Part shown: in pieces, positions 56,146-64,000 of the stretch | How positions within the stretch are numbered: position 1 is the stretch's first letter | How the letters are laid out: each line of letters starts with the position of its first letter | From: Microscillaceae bacterium | Lineage (GTDB): Bacteria; Bacteroidota; Bacteroidia; Cytophagales; Microscillaceae | Direction of reading: 5' to 3' | Assembly (NCBI GenBank): GCA_025054775.1 | Contig: JANWZA010000041.1 | Span: 1-64,000 of the forward strand | DNA: 64,000 nt | The notes under the pieces: generated by a model | Told to the model about the DNA's origin: nothing | Database searches by the model: none | What the model saw: the letters and a program-made list of their open reading frames with translations, nothing else | Translations under genes and position numbers: made by a program

Positions 56146-57417
56146 TTAGCCTAATTCACTAACCTTTTCCAAATTAAACAAATCATGTAATACTTCAATA
56201 AGCGTTTCGGCTTCTCCACGCTTGCAAGCATTTTTTAGTTGAATAGCAGGCTGTTTAATAATCTTCTGCATCATGCTTTTGGTAATGCTATCTATTTTTT
56301 GTACCTCTTCTGGGCTAAGGTTTTTGGCATAACGTGCTAACTCCTCACGGCGAATTTGCTCTAAGGCATTTTTGAACTTCTGCAAAGTAGGTGAAATTTC
56401 CATCTCTTTTACCCACTCACTCAATTCCGCAAAACTTTGCTCAATAATTTGTTCTACCTGTGGAATAGCACGCAAACGCATTTCTAAATTTTGTGTGGCT
56501 TTATTATGAATGCTATCTATATTGTAAAGCTCAATATGTTTCAAATTAGCCGTTTGGGGTTCAATACTTCGCGGTACAGATAAATCAATCAAATACTTAT
56601 AATTTGTCATACCTAAACTTTTCAACTTTTCATAAGTAATAAATGGCTCTGCTGTCGCAATAGAGGAGATGATGATATCGTGGCCTTGGATGGCCTGCCA
56701 CACCTGCTCAAAGGGAATAACGTGGGCGTTACATTCTTTTGCCAACTGCTCGGCTTTGGCAAAGGTACGATTACAAATGCTAATATTTTTTACAAAACTA
56801 TTTTCAAAATTTCGGCATACATCAGCTCCTATTTCTCCTAAACCTAAAACCAGTACCTTAGGGTTACTAATTCTTTCGGCTAATTCCTCTACTAACTCTA
56901 CTGTAGCATAGGAAACTGAAGCCGCCCCACTACGAAAGTTAGTTTCCTGGACCACGCGCTTATTTGCAAAAAAGATACTATGCAACAAACGATGTAAAAA
57001 CGGACCTGCCGCATTCAAATCAGCAGATAGTTGATAGGCTTGTTTTACTTGGTTAATAATTTGCATATCACCTACTACTTGCGACTCCAAGCCTAGTGCC
57101 ACACGATACAAATGCTTTGCCGTTTCCTGCCAATTATTTAGTTCAGTGAAAAAATTGTCTATACAAATATTTTGTCTATCTATTTGCTTAATACAGATGA
57201 TTTGATTGATAATCTCTTTGAAGTAGTTATAGGGGGAGGCATAATAAATTTCAGTACGGTTACAGGTAGAGAGTACTAGTATATCCTGAATATCAGGAAG
57301 TTGCATTAAATTTTGTATTAATTCTTGGCTATGTTGTGCAGATAAAGCTACCGCATCACGGACTTCTAAAATAGCAGTTTTGTAAGATAACGCTAACGCC
57401 TTAAAATGAATTTGCAT
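56146..57417 (-). CDS. hemA: Glutamyl-tRNA reductase
   Basis: HemA reduces glutamyl-tRNA to glutamate-1-semialdehyde, the first committed step of tetrapyrrole synthesis. The 423-residue product has catalytic C52 in VLSTCNRTEIYY, the NADPH-binding motif VLVLGLGEIGADVC, and SYATVELVEELA. The C-terminal dimerisation helix is present. Length is typical. No hemB/C/L gene is in the window. Confidence 0.95.
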   Translation of the reverse strand: MQIHFKALALSYKTAILEVRDAVALSAQHSQELIQNLMQLPDIQDILVLSTCNRTEIYYASPYNYFKEIINQIICIKQIDRQNICIDNFFTELNNWQETAKHLYRVALGLESQVVGDMQIINQVKQAYQLSADLNAAGPFLHRLLHSIFFANKRVVQETNFRSGAASVSYATVELVEELAERISNPKVLVLGLGEIGADVCRNFENSFVKNISICNRTFAKAEQLAKECNAHVIPFEQVWQAIQGHDIIISSIATAEPFITYEKLKSLGMTNYKYLIDLSVPRSIEPQTANLKHIELYNIDSIHNKATQNLEMRLRAIPQVEQIIEQSFAELSEWVKEMEISPTLQKFKNALEQIRREELARYAKNLSPEEVQKIDSITKSMMQKIIKQPAIQLKNACKRGEAETLIEVLHDLFNLEKVSELG

Positions 57418-57608
57418 AATTCTATAATTAAGTTTGGCTACAAAAATAACATCTCAAAATGGATTTTTGTGCATTGTTTTTTCAATTTATATTGGTTCTA
57501 AATTAGCTACCAATAGTTCTTTTTTTCAATGCTTCCTCAAAAATATCCAAATCCTCGCTTGTAGCCAATGACTTTAGCTCATGCTAAAATATGATTTTTA
57601 TCAGTTTT

Positions 57609-58466
57609 TTACAAAACGTGCTTTTCTGCATGGTATGAACTACGTACTAAAGCACCACTCTCTACAAAACGGAAGCCTTTTTGAAGTCCAATCTCTTCGT
57701 ATTTCTTAAAAGTCTCAGGGTGGATAAAAGCTTGTACAGGCAAATGCTCTTTGGTTGGTTGGAGGTATTGCCCGATAGTCATCACTTGGCAACCTACAGC
57801 GAGCAAATCGTCCATAGTTTGAAGGACTTCGGTCTCGGTCTCACCCAGCCCTAACATAATACCTGACTTAGCACGTATGCCTGCTTGAGCTACTTGTTTC
57901 AGTACTGAGAGGCTTCGGTCATAGTCCGAGTTGCGGCGCACTTTGCGTGTGAGTCTTCTTATAGTTTCAATATTGTGTGAAATTACGTTTGGCTTTTGGT
58001 CAATAACTCTTTGAATACATTCGGCTTTGCCCTTGAAGTCAGGAATAAGGACTTCTATGGTAGTGTTTGGGTTCAATTCTTTGACTTTGGCAATCGTTAC
58101 TGCCCAAAATTCAGCACCGTAGTCAGGTAAGTCATCTCTATCTACCGAAGTAATTACGCAATGTTTTAATTGCATAAGTTGAATAGATTTAGCCACTTCT
58201 AGGGGTTCATTCCAATTCACGGCTTGGGGCTTTCCTGTTTTTACGGCACAAAAGCGACAAGCTCGCGTGCAAATATCACCTAAAATCATAAAGGTAGCTG
58301 TACCATTGCCCCAACACTCGGCTTTATTAGGGCATTTACCACTTTCGCAAATAGTATGTAAGCCGTGAGACTCTACAATTCTTTTTACTTCTTTATAGGT
58401 ATTGCCTGATGGTAGTTTTATTTTAAGCCATTCAGGTTTACGAAGTACTGTTGTGGTCGTTTCCAT
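57609..58466 (-). CDS. lipA: Lipoyl synthase
   Basis: LipA inserts two sulphur atoms into octanoyl chains with two iron-sulphur clusters and SAM. Cysteines C40, C45 and C51 in CESGKCPNKAEC bind the auxiliary cluster and C66, C70, C73 in CTRACRFC the radical-SAM cluster. The Ser ligand is in RSSYHA near the C-terminus. The 285 aa are standard. It serves the pyruvate dehydrogenase complex whose E1 alpha lies at 1211. Confidence 0.97.
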   Translation of the reverse strand: METTTTVLRKPEWLKIKLPSGNTYKEVKRIVESHGLHTICESGKCPNKAECWGNGTATFMILGDICTRACRFCAVKTGKPQAVNWNEPLEVAKSIQLMQLKHCVITSVDRDDLPDYGAEFWAVTIAKVKELNPNTTIEVLIPDFKGKAECIQRVIDQKPNVISHNIETIRRLTRKVRRNSDYDRSLSVLKQVAQAGIRAKSGIMLGLGETETEVLQTMDDLLAVGCQVMTIGQYLQPTKEHLPVQAFIHPETFKKYEEIGLQKGFRFVESGALVRSSYHAEKHVL

Positions 58467-59288
58467 CAGAAAAGTTTTTTTATGAAGGCTATATTTTGAA
58501 GTAATTTCATTACAAATTTATGTAAAAAACTTCAACAAGGGGCATTTTTTTTCAACTCTCTTAAATTCACATCATGTTTTGATTGCTAACCAATCAGCAG
58601 TGGTTTAGAATGTATGATAGTGGTAATTTCTATGGTGAAACATAATTTTAACAGAATTATTTTTTTTGTAAAAACAAGTGTTCTTTCGGACTAATCGTTT
58701 GTTTGGGGCTTGCAAGCAAGTACTTACGCTTTCCATTTACTATATAAGCCTTACCGAACACTCGCCACAAATACCTTCCAATTGTCAGTATACAATACGC
58801 ATCTATTTGCAAATGTTTGAGCCTCTCGTAAAGTTTCCTGACCATACAAGGCCATTCCCTTACCCTATCACATAAGCCAACATCTTGTCCGTTGCAAGAG
58901 CATAGGCATACACTATCTGTCTTTTTAGCGTTTTTACCCTACATTTAGGCTACAACTCATATTTGCACATTATGATAACGCCTCAATTTTGGCTCAAATA
59001 GGCTTGCTCTACCACTTACAGGAGTATACGTAAAGCCGAAAAAGAATGAATTGTAGGAACTCTAAAATTGCTTCTCATAATTTCTACGCAAAAAGTTTTA
59101 GGTTCTGTCTTTTTTACGAACATTTTTACTACCTTTGTTCCAAGACAATCAAAGCAGTTACTTTTATCGTTACTTGATGCATAACGCAAAAATAAAAAAG
59201 CATTATTTATTTCGCCAAATGTCATTATACATTTAAGACTAAAACCTCAAAAATTGTTTACCAAATCTTCATAGTTCAAATTCAAAAT
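58467..59288. other. Intergenic region carrying IS1-like remnant copy B
   Basis: Apart from the decayed element (58599-59247) there is nothing recognisable; a short GATTG/CAATC hairpin (58581-58595) lies beside its left end. Confidence 0.5.
58599..59247 (-). mobile_element. Decayed IS1-family remnant, copy B (longest)
   Basis: About 650 bp bounded by AGTGGTTTAGAATGTATGAT at the left and, on the other strand, AGGTTTTAGTCTTAAATGTA at the right. The minus strand encodes pieces of an IS1-type transposase in order: NCFDCLGTKVVKN with a degraded NFLRRNYEKQF zinc ribbon (near 59080-59160), then YTDNWKVF (58769-58792, the InsB motif with the second catalytic Asp), then LLASPKQTISPK. Frameshifts and stops inactivate it. 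Confidence 0.7.
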
Positions 59289-60752
59289 ATGATACGTATG
59301 AAACTAACTCCGCAAAAATTGATAATTTTATGCTTTATAGCAGGTATACTAGGGGCAGGCGTATTCCAAGTTGGGTATAGTCTGTTTACACAAGAATCTC
59401 AACGTAATCCCAAACTTCCTGAGGTAACCTCTTCCTCTCAGGAGGTAAAGAAACTTACTAAAACAGAAGTTACTTCGGTAATAGATTTTACACTTGCCTC
59501 TTCGTTAAGCACTCCGAGTGTGGTTTTTATTAAAACGGTGAGTGAGTTTGAACCTACAAGTATTTTTGACTTATACTTTGGTGGTGGCACACGTCGGTCT
59601 GTGGGTACGGGCTCGGGAGTTATCTTTTCACAAGATGGTTATATTGTAACTAATTACCACGTGATAGAAAATGCAGATAAAATTGAGATAATTCATAATA
59701 AGAAGAGCTACATTGCTAAAATTATAGGTACGGATCCATCCTCTGATTTAGCAATTTTGAAAATAGATGCCAAAAATTTACCTGCTATCAAATTAGGACG
59801 TTCCAAAGATTTACAAGTAGGGGAATGGGTAATTGCCGTAGGCAATCCATTTAACCTTACTTCTACGGTTACGGCAGGTATCGTGAGTGCCAAAGGGCGA
59901 AATATTCAAATTTTGGGAGGGCAATTTCCTATAGAAAGCTTTATCCAAACGGATGCTGCTATCAATCCTGGTAATAGTGGGGGGGCTTTGGTGAATATCA
60001 AAGGTGAGTTAGTAGGCATCAATACAGCTATTCTCTCTAAAACAGGCTCTTATACGGGTTATGGTTTTGCTGTACCTGTGGATATTGTAGCCAAAATTTT
60101 TAATGATATTGTGCAATACGGTAAGGTGCAAAAAGCATTTTCAGGCATAGAAGTAAGCGATTTAGACTCTAAACTAGCTAAACAATTAGGCATAGATACT
60201 GAAGATTTGCAGGGGGCTGTTGTTATTGACGTACAGCGTGGTAGTTCGGCGGCAAAGGCAGGTATCCAAGAGGGAGATGTAATTATTAAAATTAACCAAG
60301 AACCCATTGAAGGAAAAAGTAATTTTGATGAGCAAATGAGCTATTACAGACCAGGCGATAAAGTGAAAATTACCTACAAACGTGGCAAACAAATATTAGA
60401 GACACAATTACTACTCACTAATCAAGATGGGACGACGAGCATTACCAAAAGCCAAACTTACTTTTCGGAATTTTTAGGTGCAGAATTAGAGCCGCTTTCT
60501 AAAATAGAACGCGAAAGATATTCACTAAATCGCGGTGTACGCATAGGGCGTATTCGGGGTGGTATTTTTGGTAGAATGGCAAATCACTTCGGCTTGCGTG
60601 AAGGTTTTATCATTACTAGCATTAATCGCAACCCTGTAAGTACTCCCACAGAAGTGGAAGAGGCTTTTCGCAATTCAGAGGGGAATTATATTATAGAAGG
60701 TATACATCCAAACGGATCGCGTCAAATTTTGCAATTTTATTACTCTCGTTAG
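59289..60752 (+). CDS. DegP/HtrA-family serine protease
   Basis: A 487-residue periplasmic protease: N-terminal membrane anchor or signal (LIILCFIAGILGAGVFQVGYS), trypsin-like domain with H124, D153 and S230 (NYHV, SDLA, GNSGG), and two PDZ domains (about 280-365 and 400-487). HtrA proteins degrade misfolded envelope proteins. The ATG at 59298 would shorten the product by three residues. It ends overlapping by 4 bp with the hydrolase gene at 60749. The 3' end of the IS remnant lies about 40 bp before the start, so the element may have altered its promoter. Confidence 0.93.
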   Translation: MIRMKLTPQKLIILCFIAGILGAGVFQVGYSLFTQESQRNPKLPEVTSSSQEVKKLTKTEVTSVIDFTLASSLSTPSVVFIKTVSEFEPTSIFDLYFGGGTRRSVGTGSGVIFSQDGYIVTNYHVIENADKIEIIHNKKSYIAKIIGTDPSSDLAILKIDAKNLPAIKLGRSKDLQVGEWVIAVGNPFNLTSTVTAGIVSAKGRNIQILGGQFPIESFIQTDAAINPGNSGGALVNIKGELVGINTAILSKTGSYTGYGFAVPVDIVAKIFNDIVQYGKVQKAFSGIEVSDLDSKLAKQLGIDTEDLQGAVVIDVQRGSSAAKAGIQEGDVIIKINQEPIEGKSNFDEQMSYYRPGDKVKITYKRGKQILETQLLLTNQDGTTSITKSQTYFSEFLGAELEPLSKIERERYSLNRGVRIGRIRGGIFGRMANHFGLREGFIITSINRNPVSTPTEVEEAFRNSEGNYIIEGIHPNGSRQILQFYYSR

Positions 60753-61555
60753 GCTGAAAGCCACTGCTCAATTTCCTTAGTAGTTTCAGGAATTGCCTCT
60801 AAATTGAGAGTATGCCCCTTGCGACCTATCACCTTCACACGAGCTTTTTGCATAGCAACAGCAATATCACGGTGCATGTTAGGCGTACAGAGAAAATCCT
60901 CTTCACCTGCTAAAAGCAAAGTGGGGGTTTTAACTGAAACAATATCTCGTAGGTAATTTCCACTCTCTTCGGTGGCTTGCATAAGTTTTTGTAAACGTGT
61001 GATAGAGGGTGGATTTTCTTTACGTAATTCTTTTAGCTTTTCAATTGGAATAATAGGCTTCTCAAAGTAGGATTTGCCTAAAACATGGGGAAGCATCACA
61101 TCAAGCAGTAGGTCATAGCCACCTACAGCTAAGGCACGTTTCCAAGAGTAGCTAATTGCTTCAAAGAAAGGTGGTTTGTGGGCAAATGCTGACATGAGAA
61201 CGGCTTTGTTGATTGACTGCGGATAGTGCTTCAAAATGCGTAAAGCTACTGCCGAGCCGTAGGAAATCCCTACTAAATTGATAACAGGACATTCTAAAAA
61301 CTTTGCTAAATTCATTACATCTTGGGCATGGTGCTCAAAACTGCGGTGCTTTTCTGCCTCATCAGATTTACCTTGGAAAATAAGGTCTAGTAGTAAAATG
61401 TTGTATTTTTGGCTGAATTTAGGCACATAGGCATGCCAAGCCATGGTAGTTTGTGTTAATCCACCTAAAAAGAGAATAGTTTGAGTAGCAGTTGGGTGCT
61501 TAAAATATTCATAGTGCATTTGGTAGCCGTCGGTAGTTTTGAAAAAAGTTTCCAT
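60749..61555 (-). CDS. Alpha/beta hydrolase
   Basis: A 268-residue serine hydrolase. The nucleophile elbow is GISYG (S98), preceded by ILLLDLIFQGKSDEAEKHRSFEHHAQDV, and ends with acid and His in AGEEDFLCTPN and GRKGHTLNLEAIP. The closest types are proline iminopeptidase-like or carboxylesterase-like hydrolases; the substrate is unknown. It is cytosolic. It lies 11 bp after the gene at 61567 on the same strand and forms a unit with it. Confidence 0.9.
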   Translation of the reverse strand: METFFKTTDGYQMHYEYFKHPTATQTILFLGGLTQTTMAWHAYVPKFSQKYNILLLDLIFQGKSDEAEKHRSFEHHAQDVMNLAKFLECPVINLVGISYGSAVALRILKHYPQSINKAVLMSAFAHKPPFFEAISYSWKRALAVGGYDLLLDVMLPHVLGKSYFEKPIIPIEKLKELRKENPPSITRLQKLMQATEESGNYLRDIVSVKTPTLLLAGEEDFLCTPNMHRDIAVAMQKARVKVIGRKGHTLNLEAIPETTKEIEQWLSA

Positions 61556-61566
61556 GGGCTTGTAAG

Positions 61567-62667
61567 TTATTTTTCGGTTGTAAATCTACGTTCTACAAGG
61601 TCTAAAAACTGATGTGCTTCAGGTTGTTGATAGTTCCATTGAAAGCGAATCGCATAGTCCGAATTGATGAGATTGCGTGCCTCTTCGTAGCTTTTGCATT
61701 GTTCTATGCGATCAATAGCTTCATTGAAGGCTAAATTGTTACCTCCAAATAATTGATTGATAAAAATAAATTTTTGGTTCAAGGAAATTGCTCTACGAAT
61801 AGTTTCTATCTTTGATTTTCTAAACTTATCAGTAATATTTGCCGTGGGTTTTTCAAGTTCAGGATTATTATCAATACTGCTAGTATTGGTACTTTGATTG
61901 TTATAAGTTTTCTGCTCTTGTTCGTGCGTGGCGATTAGCTTAGAAGCATATACATCACCACTTGCATAGCTTTCAGCAAATATTGAGGCTTTGCTTGGAT
62001 AGTCAAATACATTGCTTTCTGGGGTAACTTCTGGCTCGTACAAAGCATTCAAATCTAATAAATAGATTTCTGAAAAGCTACGAATACGCCATTCTACAGG
62101 TTCTAAACTATCCTCGTGAAGTTGGTATGCTTCTTCAAACAATCGCCAGGCAGTTGTCTTATCTAATTGGTTATACCATTCTATTTTTTGAGCATAGCTT
62201 CTCAGCAGTTCTTTGTTAAATTGTATGTATTTAATAGTATTTTTCAACCTTTCTTTATCAATGTAATCTTGGGGATTGAGATCAAAATCTTGCTTAAAAA
62301 AATCATAAGGGTTGAGCAAAAGCATTAAAGCATCTTTACAGGCTTGTTCTACCAAAGGTTGGAAATCAGCCTTACTTACTGCAATATGTTTAGAAAGTGT
62401 ATTCATAAACAATTTCAATGCCTCTTGTACCTCAGGTTGTTGAAAATCAAAATAAGGACTTCGGAGTTTCTGGGCTTCTTGTTGCCATTTATTAAATAAA
62501 ACCTTGATAATGAGCAAATTTACTTGCTTAATGTCGCAAAAGCTCAAAATCTCTTTGCCATAGATTTTGGAGTGGTCAATGAAGTAATATTCAGTGGTTT
62601 TCTTGGCAAATTGATAGCTATATTCGTGTAAAGCTTTCTTATTGATATGTGGTCTGGTACGATGCAT
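61567..62667 (-). CDS. Conserved hypothetical protein
   Basis: A 366-residue largely helical cytosolic protein without signal peptide or membrane segment. A conserved C-terminal segment (KIETIRRAISLNQKFIFINQLFGG, followed by EAIDRIEQCKSYEEARNLIN) recurs in Bacteroidota proteins of unknown function, often next to housekeeping genes. The middle is Asn/Glu/Ser-rich with low complexity (about 240-275). A TATATTTG box on the minus strand (62716-62723) could be its -7 element. Confidence 0.6.
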   Translation of the reverse strand: MHRTRPHINKKALHEYSYQFAKKTTEYYFIDHSKIYGKEILSFCDIKQVNLLIIKVLFNKWQQEAQKLRSPYFDFQQPEVQEALKLFMNTLSKHIAVSKADFQPLVEQACKDALMLLLNPYDFFKQDFDLNPQDYIDKERLKNTIKYIQFNKELLRSYAQKIEWYNQLDKTTAWRLFEEAYQLHEDSLEPVEWRIRSFSEIYLLDLNALYEPEVTPESNVFDYPSKASIFAESYASGDVYASKLIATHEQEQKTYNNQSTNTSSIDNNPELEKPTANITDKFRKSKIETIRRAISLNQKFIFINQLFGGNNLAFNEAIDRIEQCKSYEEARNLINSDYAIRFQWNYQQPEAHQFLDLVERRFTTEK

Positions 62668-62968
62668 GCAGTAAGTATATCACCCCTTTAAGAGATAATC
62701 TTCTGATAAACTGCACAAATATATTGAATTTATATCTAAATAAAAATGGTTTTGTAACTTTTTCAGAGATAAAAAGCTTGGCTATAATATTTTTGCTATT
62801 CACAAAAAGTAAATCTTAGTATAGGACAATAGTTAGTTAATTTCAAGAGGTAGAATTTTATTCTAATTTATTACTTATTACCTGTTTTTGAAAAAATTTA
62901 CTAAAAAAAACAGCTACCTCTAGAGCAGTTATCTGCTGGAGGTAGCTTTATGTGTAGTGATTAGAAGG
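62668..62968. other. Intergenic region with the dehydrogenase terminator
   Basis: A TATATTTG box for the gene at 61567 lies near 62716-62723, and the terminator of the 62969 gene occupies the right end. Nothing else is recognised. Confidence 0.5.
62901..62947 (-). terminator. Intrinsic terminator of the hydroxyacyl-CoA dehydrogenase gene
   Basis: AGCTACCTC (62912-62920) pairs with GAGGTAGCT (62939-62947), with inner AGCAG/CTGCT. On the minus strand the stem is followed by a run of eight T residues (62903-62910 as A on the plus strand). Confidence 0.9.
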
Positions 62969-64000
62969 CTAAACCATTTCAGCTACTTCGGCTTCTTTGT
63001 AGAAGAGTTCACCGTTTTTTGCCATTTCTCTTAATTTTTCTGTAGGTCTAAAACGTTCTCCGTATTTGTCTGCCAACTCGTCGCAGTCTTTTACGAATTG
63101 CTCTAAACCTATCATTTCAATATATGAAAGTGTACCGCCAGTATAAGCAGGGAAACCCCATGCCAAAATAGAACCCACATCGGCATCTTCTACGGTGCGA
63201 AGCACCCCCTCCTCTAAACAGCGCACTGCTTCAAGGGCTTGACGGTGTAATAAGCGTTTTTTCAAGTGCTCAATGTCAGGTTGCTCTGCTTTCAAAGGGT
63301 AAATTTCTTTAAGCCCTTCCCATAGATATTTCTGTCCGTCTTCTGGATATTCATAGAAACCTTTTTTCACTTTTTTACCAATGCGGTTCAACTCCTCTAC
63401 AAATTTTTTCACTACTTTGCCTCCAGGAATATCTTCTATCTTTATGCCTGTGTCTGCTTCGGTTTGTTTCATTACTTTATAGGCTAAATCCAAAGAAACC
63501 TCGTCAGAAACGGCTAACGGACCCACGGGCATCCCTGCCATTTTGCCTGCATTTTCTATCAAGATAGGATTTATTCCTTCGGCAAGCATTTCCATGCCTT
63601 CGGCAGTGTAAGTCCCAAAGCAACGTGAAGTGTAAAATCCGCGTGAGTCATTAACTACAATAGGTGTTTTCTTTATTTTTTTCACGTAATCAATTGTAAC
63701 AGCAAGAGCATAGTCAGATGTCTTTTGTCCTATGATTATCTCTACCAAAGGCATTTTATCCACAGGCGAAAAGAAGTGAATACCGATAAAGTTCTCAGGA
63801 CGCACCGATACCTCTGCTAAGCTTGTAATTGGAAGTGTAGAGGTGTTAGAGCCGAACACTGCTGTAGTAGGAATTATCGCTTCAGTTTCTTTGGTTACGG
63901 TAGCTTTTACTTCACGGTTTTCAAACACGGCTTCAATTACCAAGTCGCAACCTTGTAAATCAGCATAATCAGCGGTAGGTTTAATCCGATTTAGCAAAGC
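62969..64000 (-). CDS. 3-hydroxyacyl-CoA dehydrogenase (FadB/FadJ-type), cut by window edge
   Basis: Only the C-terminal 344 codons are visible. They contain the NAD-binding tail CDLVIEAVFENREVK, the catalytic GIHFFSPVDKMPLVEII (His in the HxxP-like motif), VNDSRGFYTSRCF and the two C-terminal helical domains of hydroxyacyl-CoA dehydrogenases. The upstream part, possibly an enoyl-CoA hydratase as in FadB/FadJ, is beyond the window. Function is beta-oxidation of fatty acids. Confidence 0.9.
   Translation of the reverse strand, partial: ALLNRIKPTADYADLQGCDLVIEAVFENREVKATVTKETEAIIPTTAVFGSNTSTLPITSLAEVSVRPENFIGIHFFSPVDKMPLVEIIIGQKTSDYALAVTIDYVKKIKKTPIVVNDSRGFYTSRCFGTYTAEGMEMLAEGINPILIENAGKMAGMPVGPLAVSDEVSLDLAYKVMKQTEADTGIKIEDIPGGKVVKKFVEELNRIGKKVKKGFYEYPEDGQKYLWEGLKEIYPLKAEQPDIEHLKKRLLHRQALEAVRCLEEGVLRTVEDADVGSILAWGFPAYTGGTLSYIEMIGLEQFVKDCDELADKYGERFRPTEKLREMAKNGELFYKEAEVAEMV

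Noticed and set aside
58657-58845. 62-codon minus-strand frame
   Set aside because: It corresponds to a frame-shifted piece of the transposase in IS1-like copy B.
59016-59225. 69-codon minus-strand frame upstream of the HtrA gene
   Set aside because: Its translation is the broken N-terminal zinc ribbon of IS1-like remnant copy B.

Overview
The window is an AT-rich bacterial chromosome segment, most likely from a member of the Bacteroidota of the Cytophagales/Chitinophagales kind. Pointers are: promoters of the TTTG-N19-TAnnTTTG type; starts without Shine-Dalgarno sequences; Bacteroidota-typical unknown families (DUF2851, a DUF7832-like and a DUF7935-like protein, an OmpA-tailed lipoprotein-rich envelope); a SiaB-type kinase with a SpoIIE phosphatase; a PolX with a PHP domain; and a Wza/Wzc export pair. 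I cannot fix the genus. Most of the window is ordinary housekeeping sequence with a moderate amount of small-scale decay between genes.

Layout. 1-5,800: a SpoIIE-type phosphatase cut by the window edge, pdhA, a SiaB-like kinase, an ECF sigma factor with a membrane protein behind it, and a DUF2851 protein. 5,800-13,500: hisA with a glycosyltransferase, a TPR protein, an exported protein, tRNA-Arg(CCT), uvrB. 13,500-27,500: polX, a decayed small gene, a D-cysteine desulfhydrase-like enzyme, mnmG, metF, an unusual lysozyme/SleB-like protein, gapdh, tyrS, a SPOR-like protein, a TerB-like protein, rlpA, serS. 27,500-38,000: pheA, a DCC protein, a YflT-like stress protein, a lipoprotein next to a putative RiPP precursor of the NHLP leader type, a UbiB-family kinase, pth, and a BamA-like outer-membrane protein. 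38,000-51,500: htpG, a YbjN-like protein, a lipoprotein with a methyltransferase domain, an OmpA-family protein, an M23/LysM peptidase, thyA with a DUF255 thioredoxin protein, an ABC exporter, upp. 51,500-56,100: a wza-wzc-esterase operon for polysaccharide export. 56,100-64,000: hemA, lipA, an HtrA protease, two minus-strand genes, and the C-terminal part of a 3-hydroxyacyl-CoA dehydrogenase.

The most unusual item is the gene at 31,546-32,088. It carries two tandem copies of the NHLP leader domain, a double-glycine cleavage site and a 26-residue strongly basic, Gly/Pro-rich core, with its own terminator and no modification enzymes in view. Other points of interest are three decayed copies of one IS1-family element (27.6-27.9, 40.7-41.2, 58.6-59.2 kb) recognisable from inverted ends and scraps of zinc-ribbon and DDE motifs; a lipoprotein-anchored methyltransferase fold; a PolX whose polymerase aspartates are gone; a Wzc with a 25-residue Tyr/Gly tail; and a small gene broken by a frameshift and two stops. 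No CRISPR array, intact transposon, prophage or rRNA was seen.
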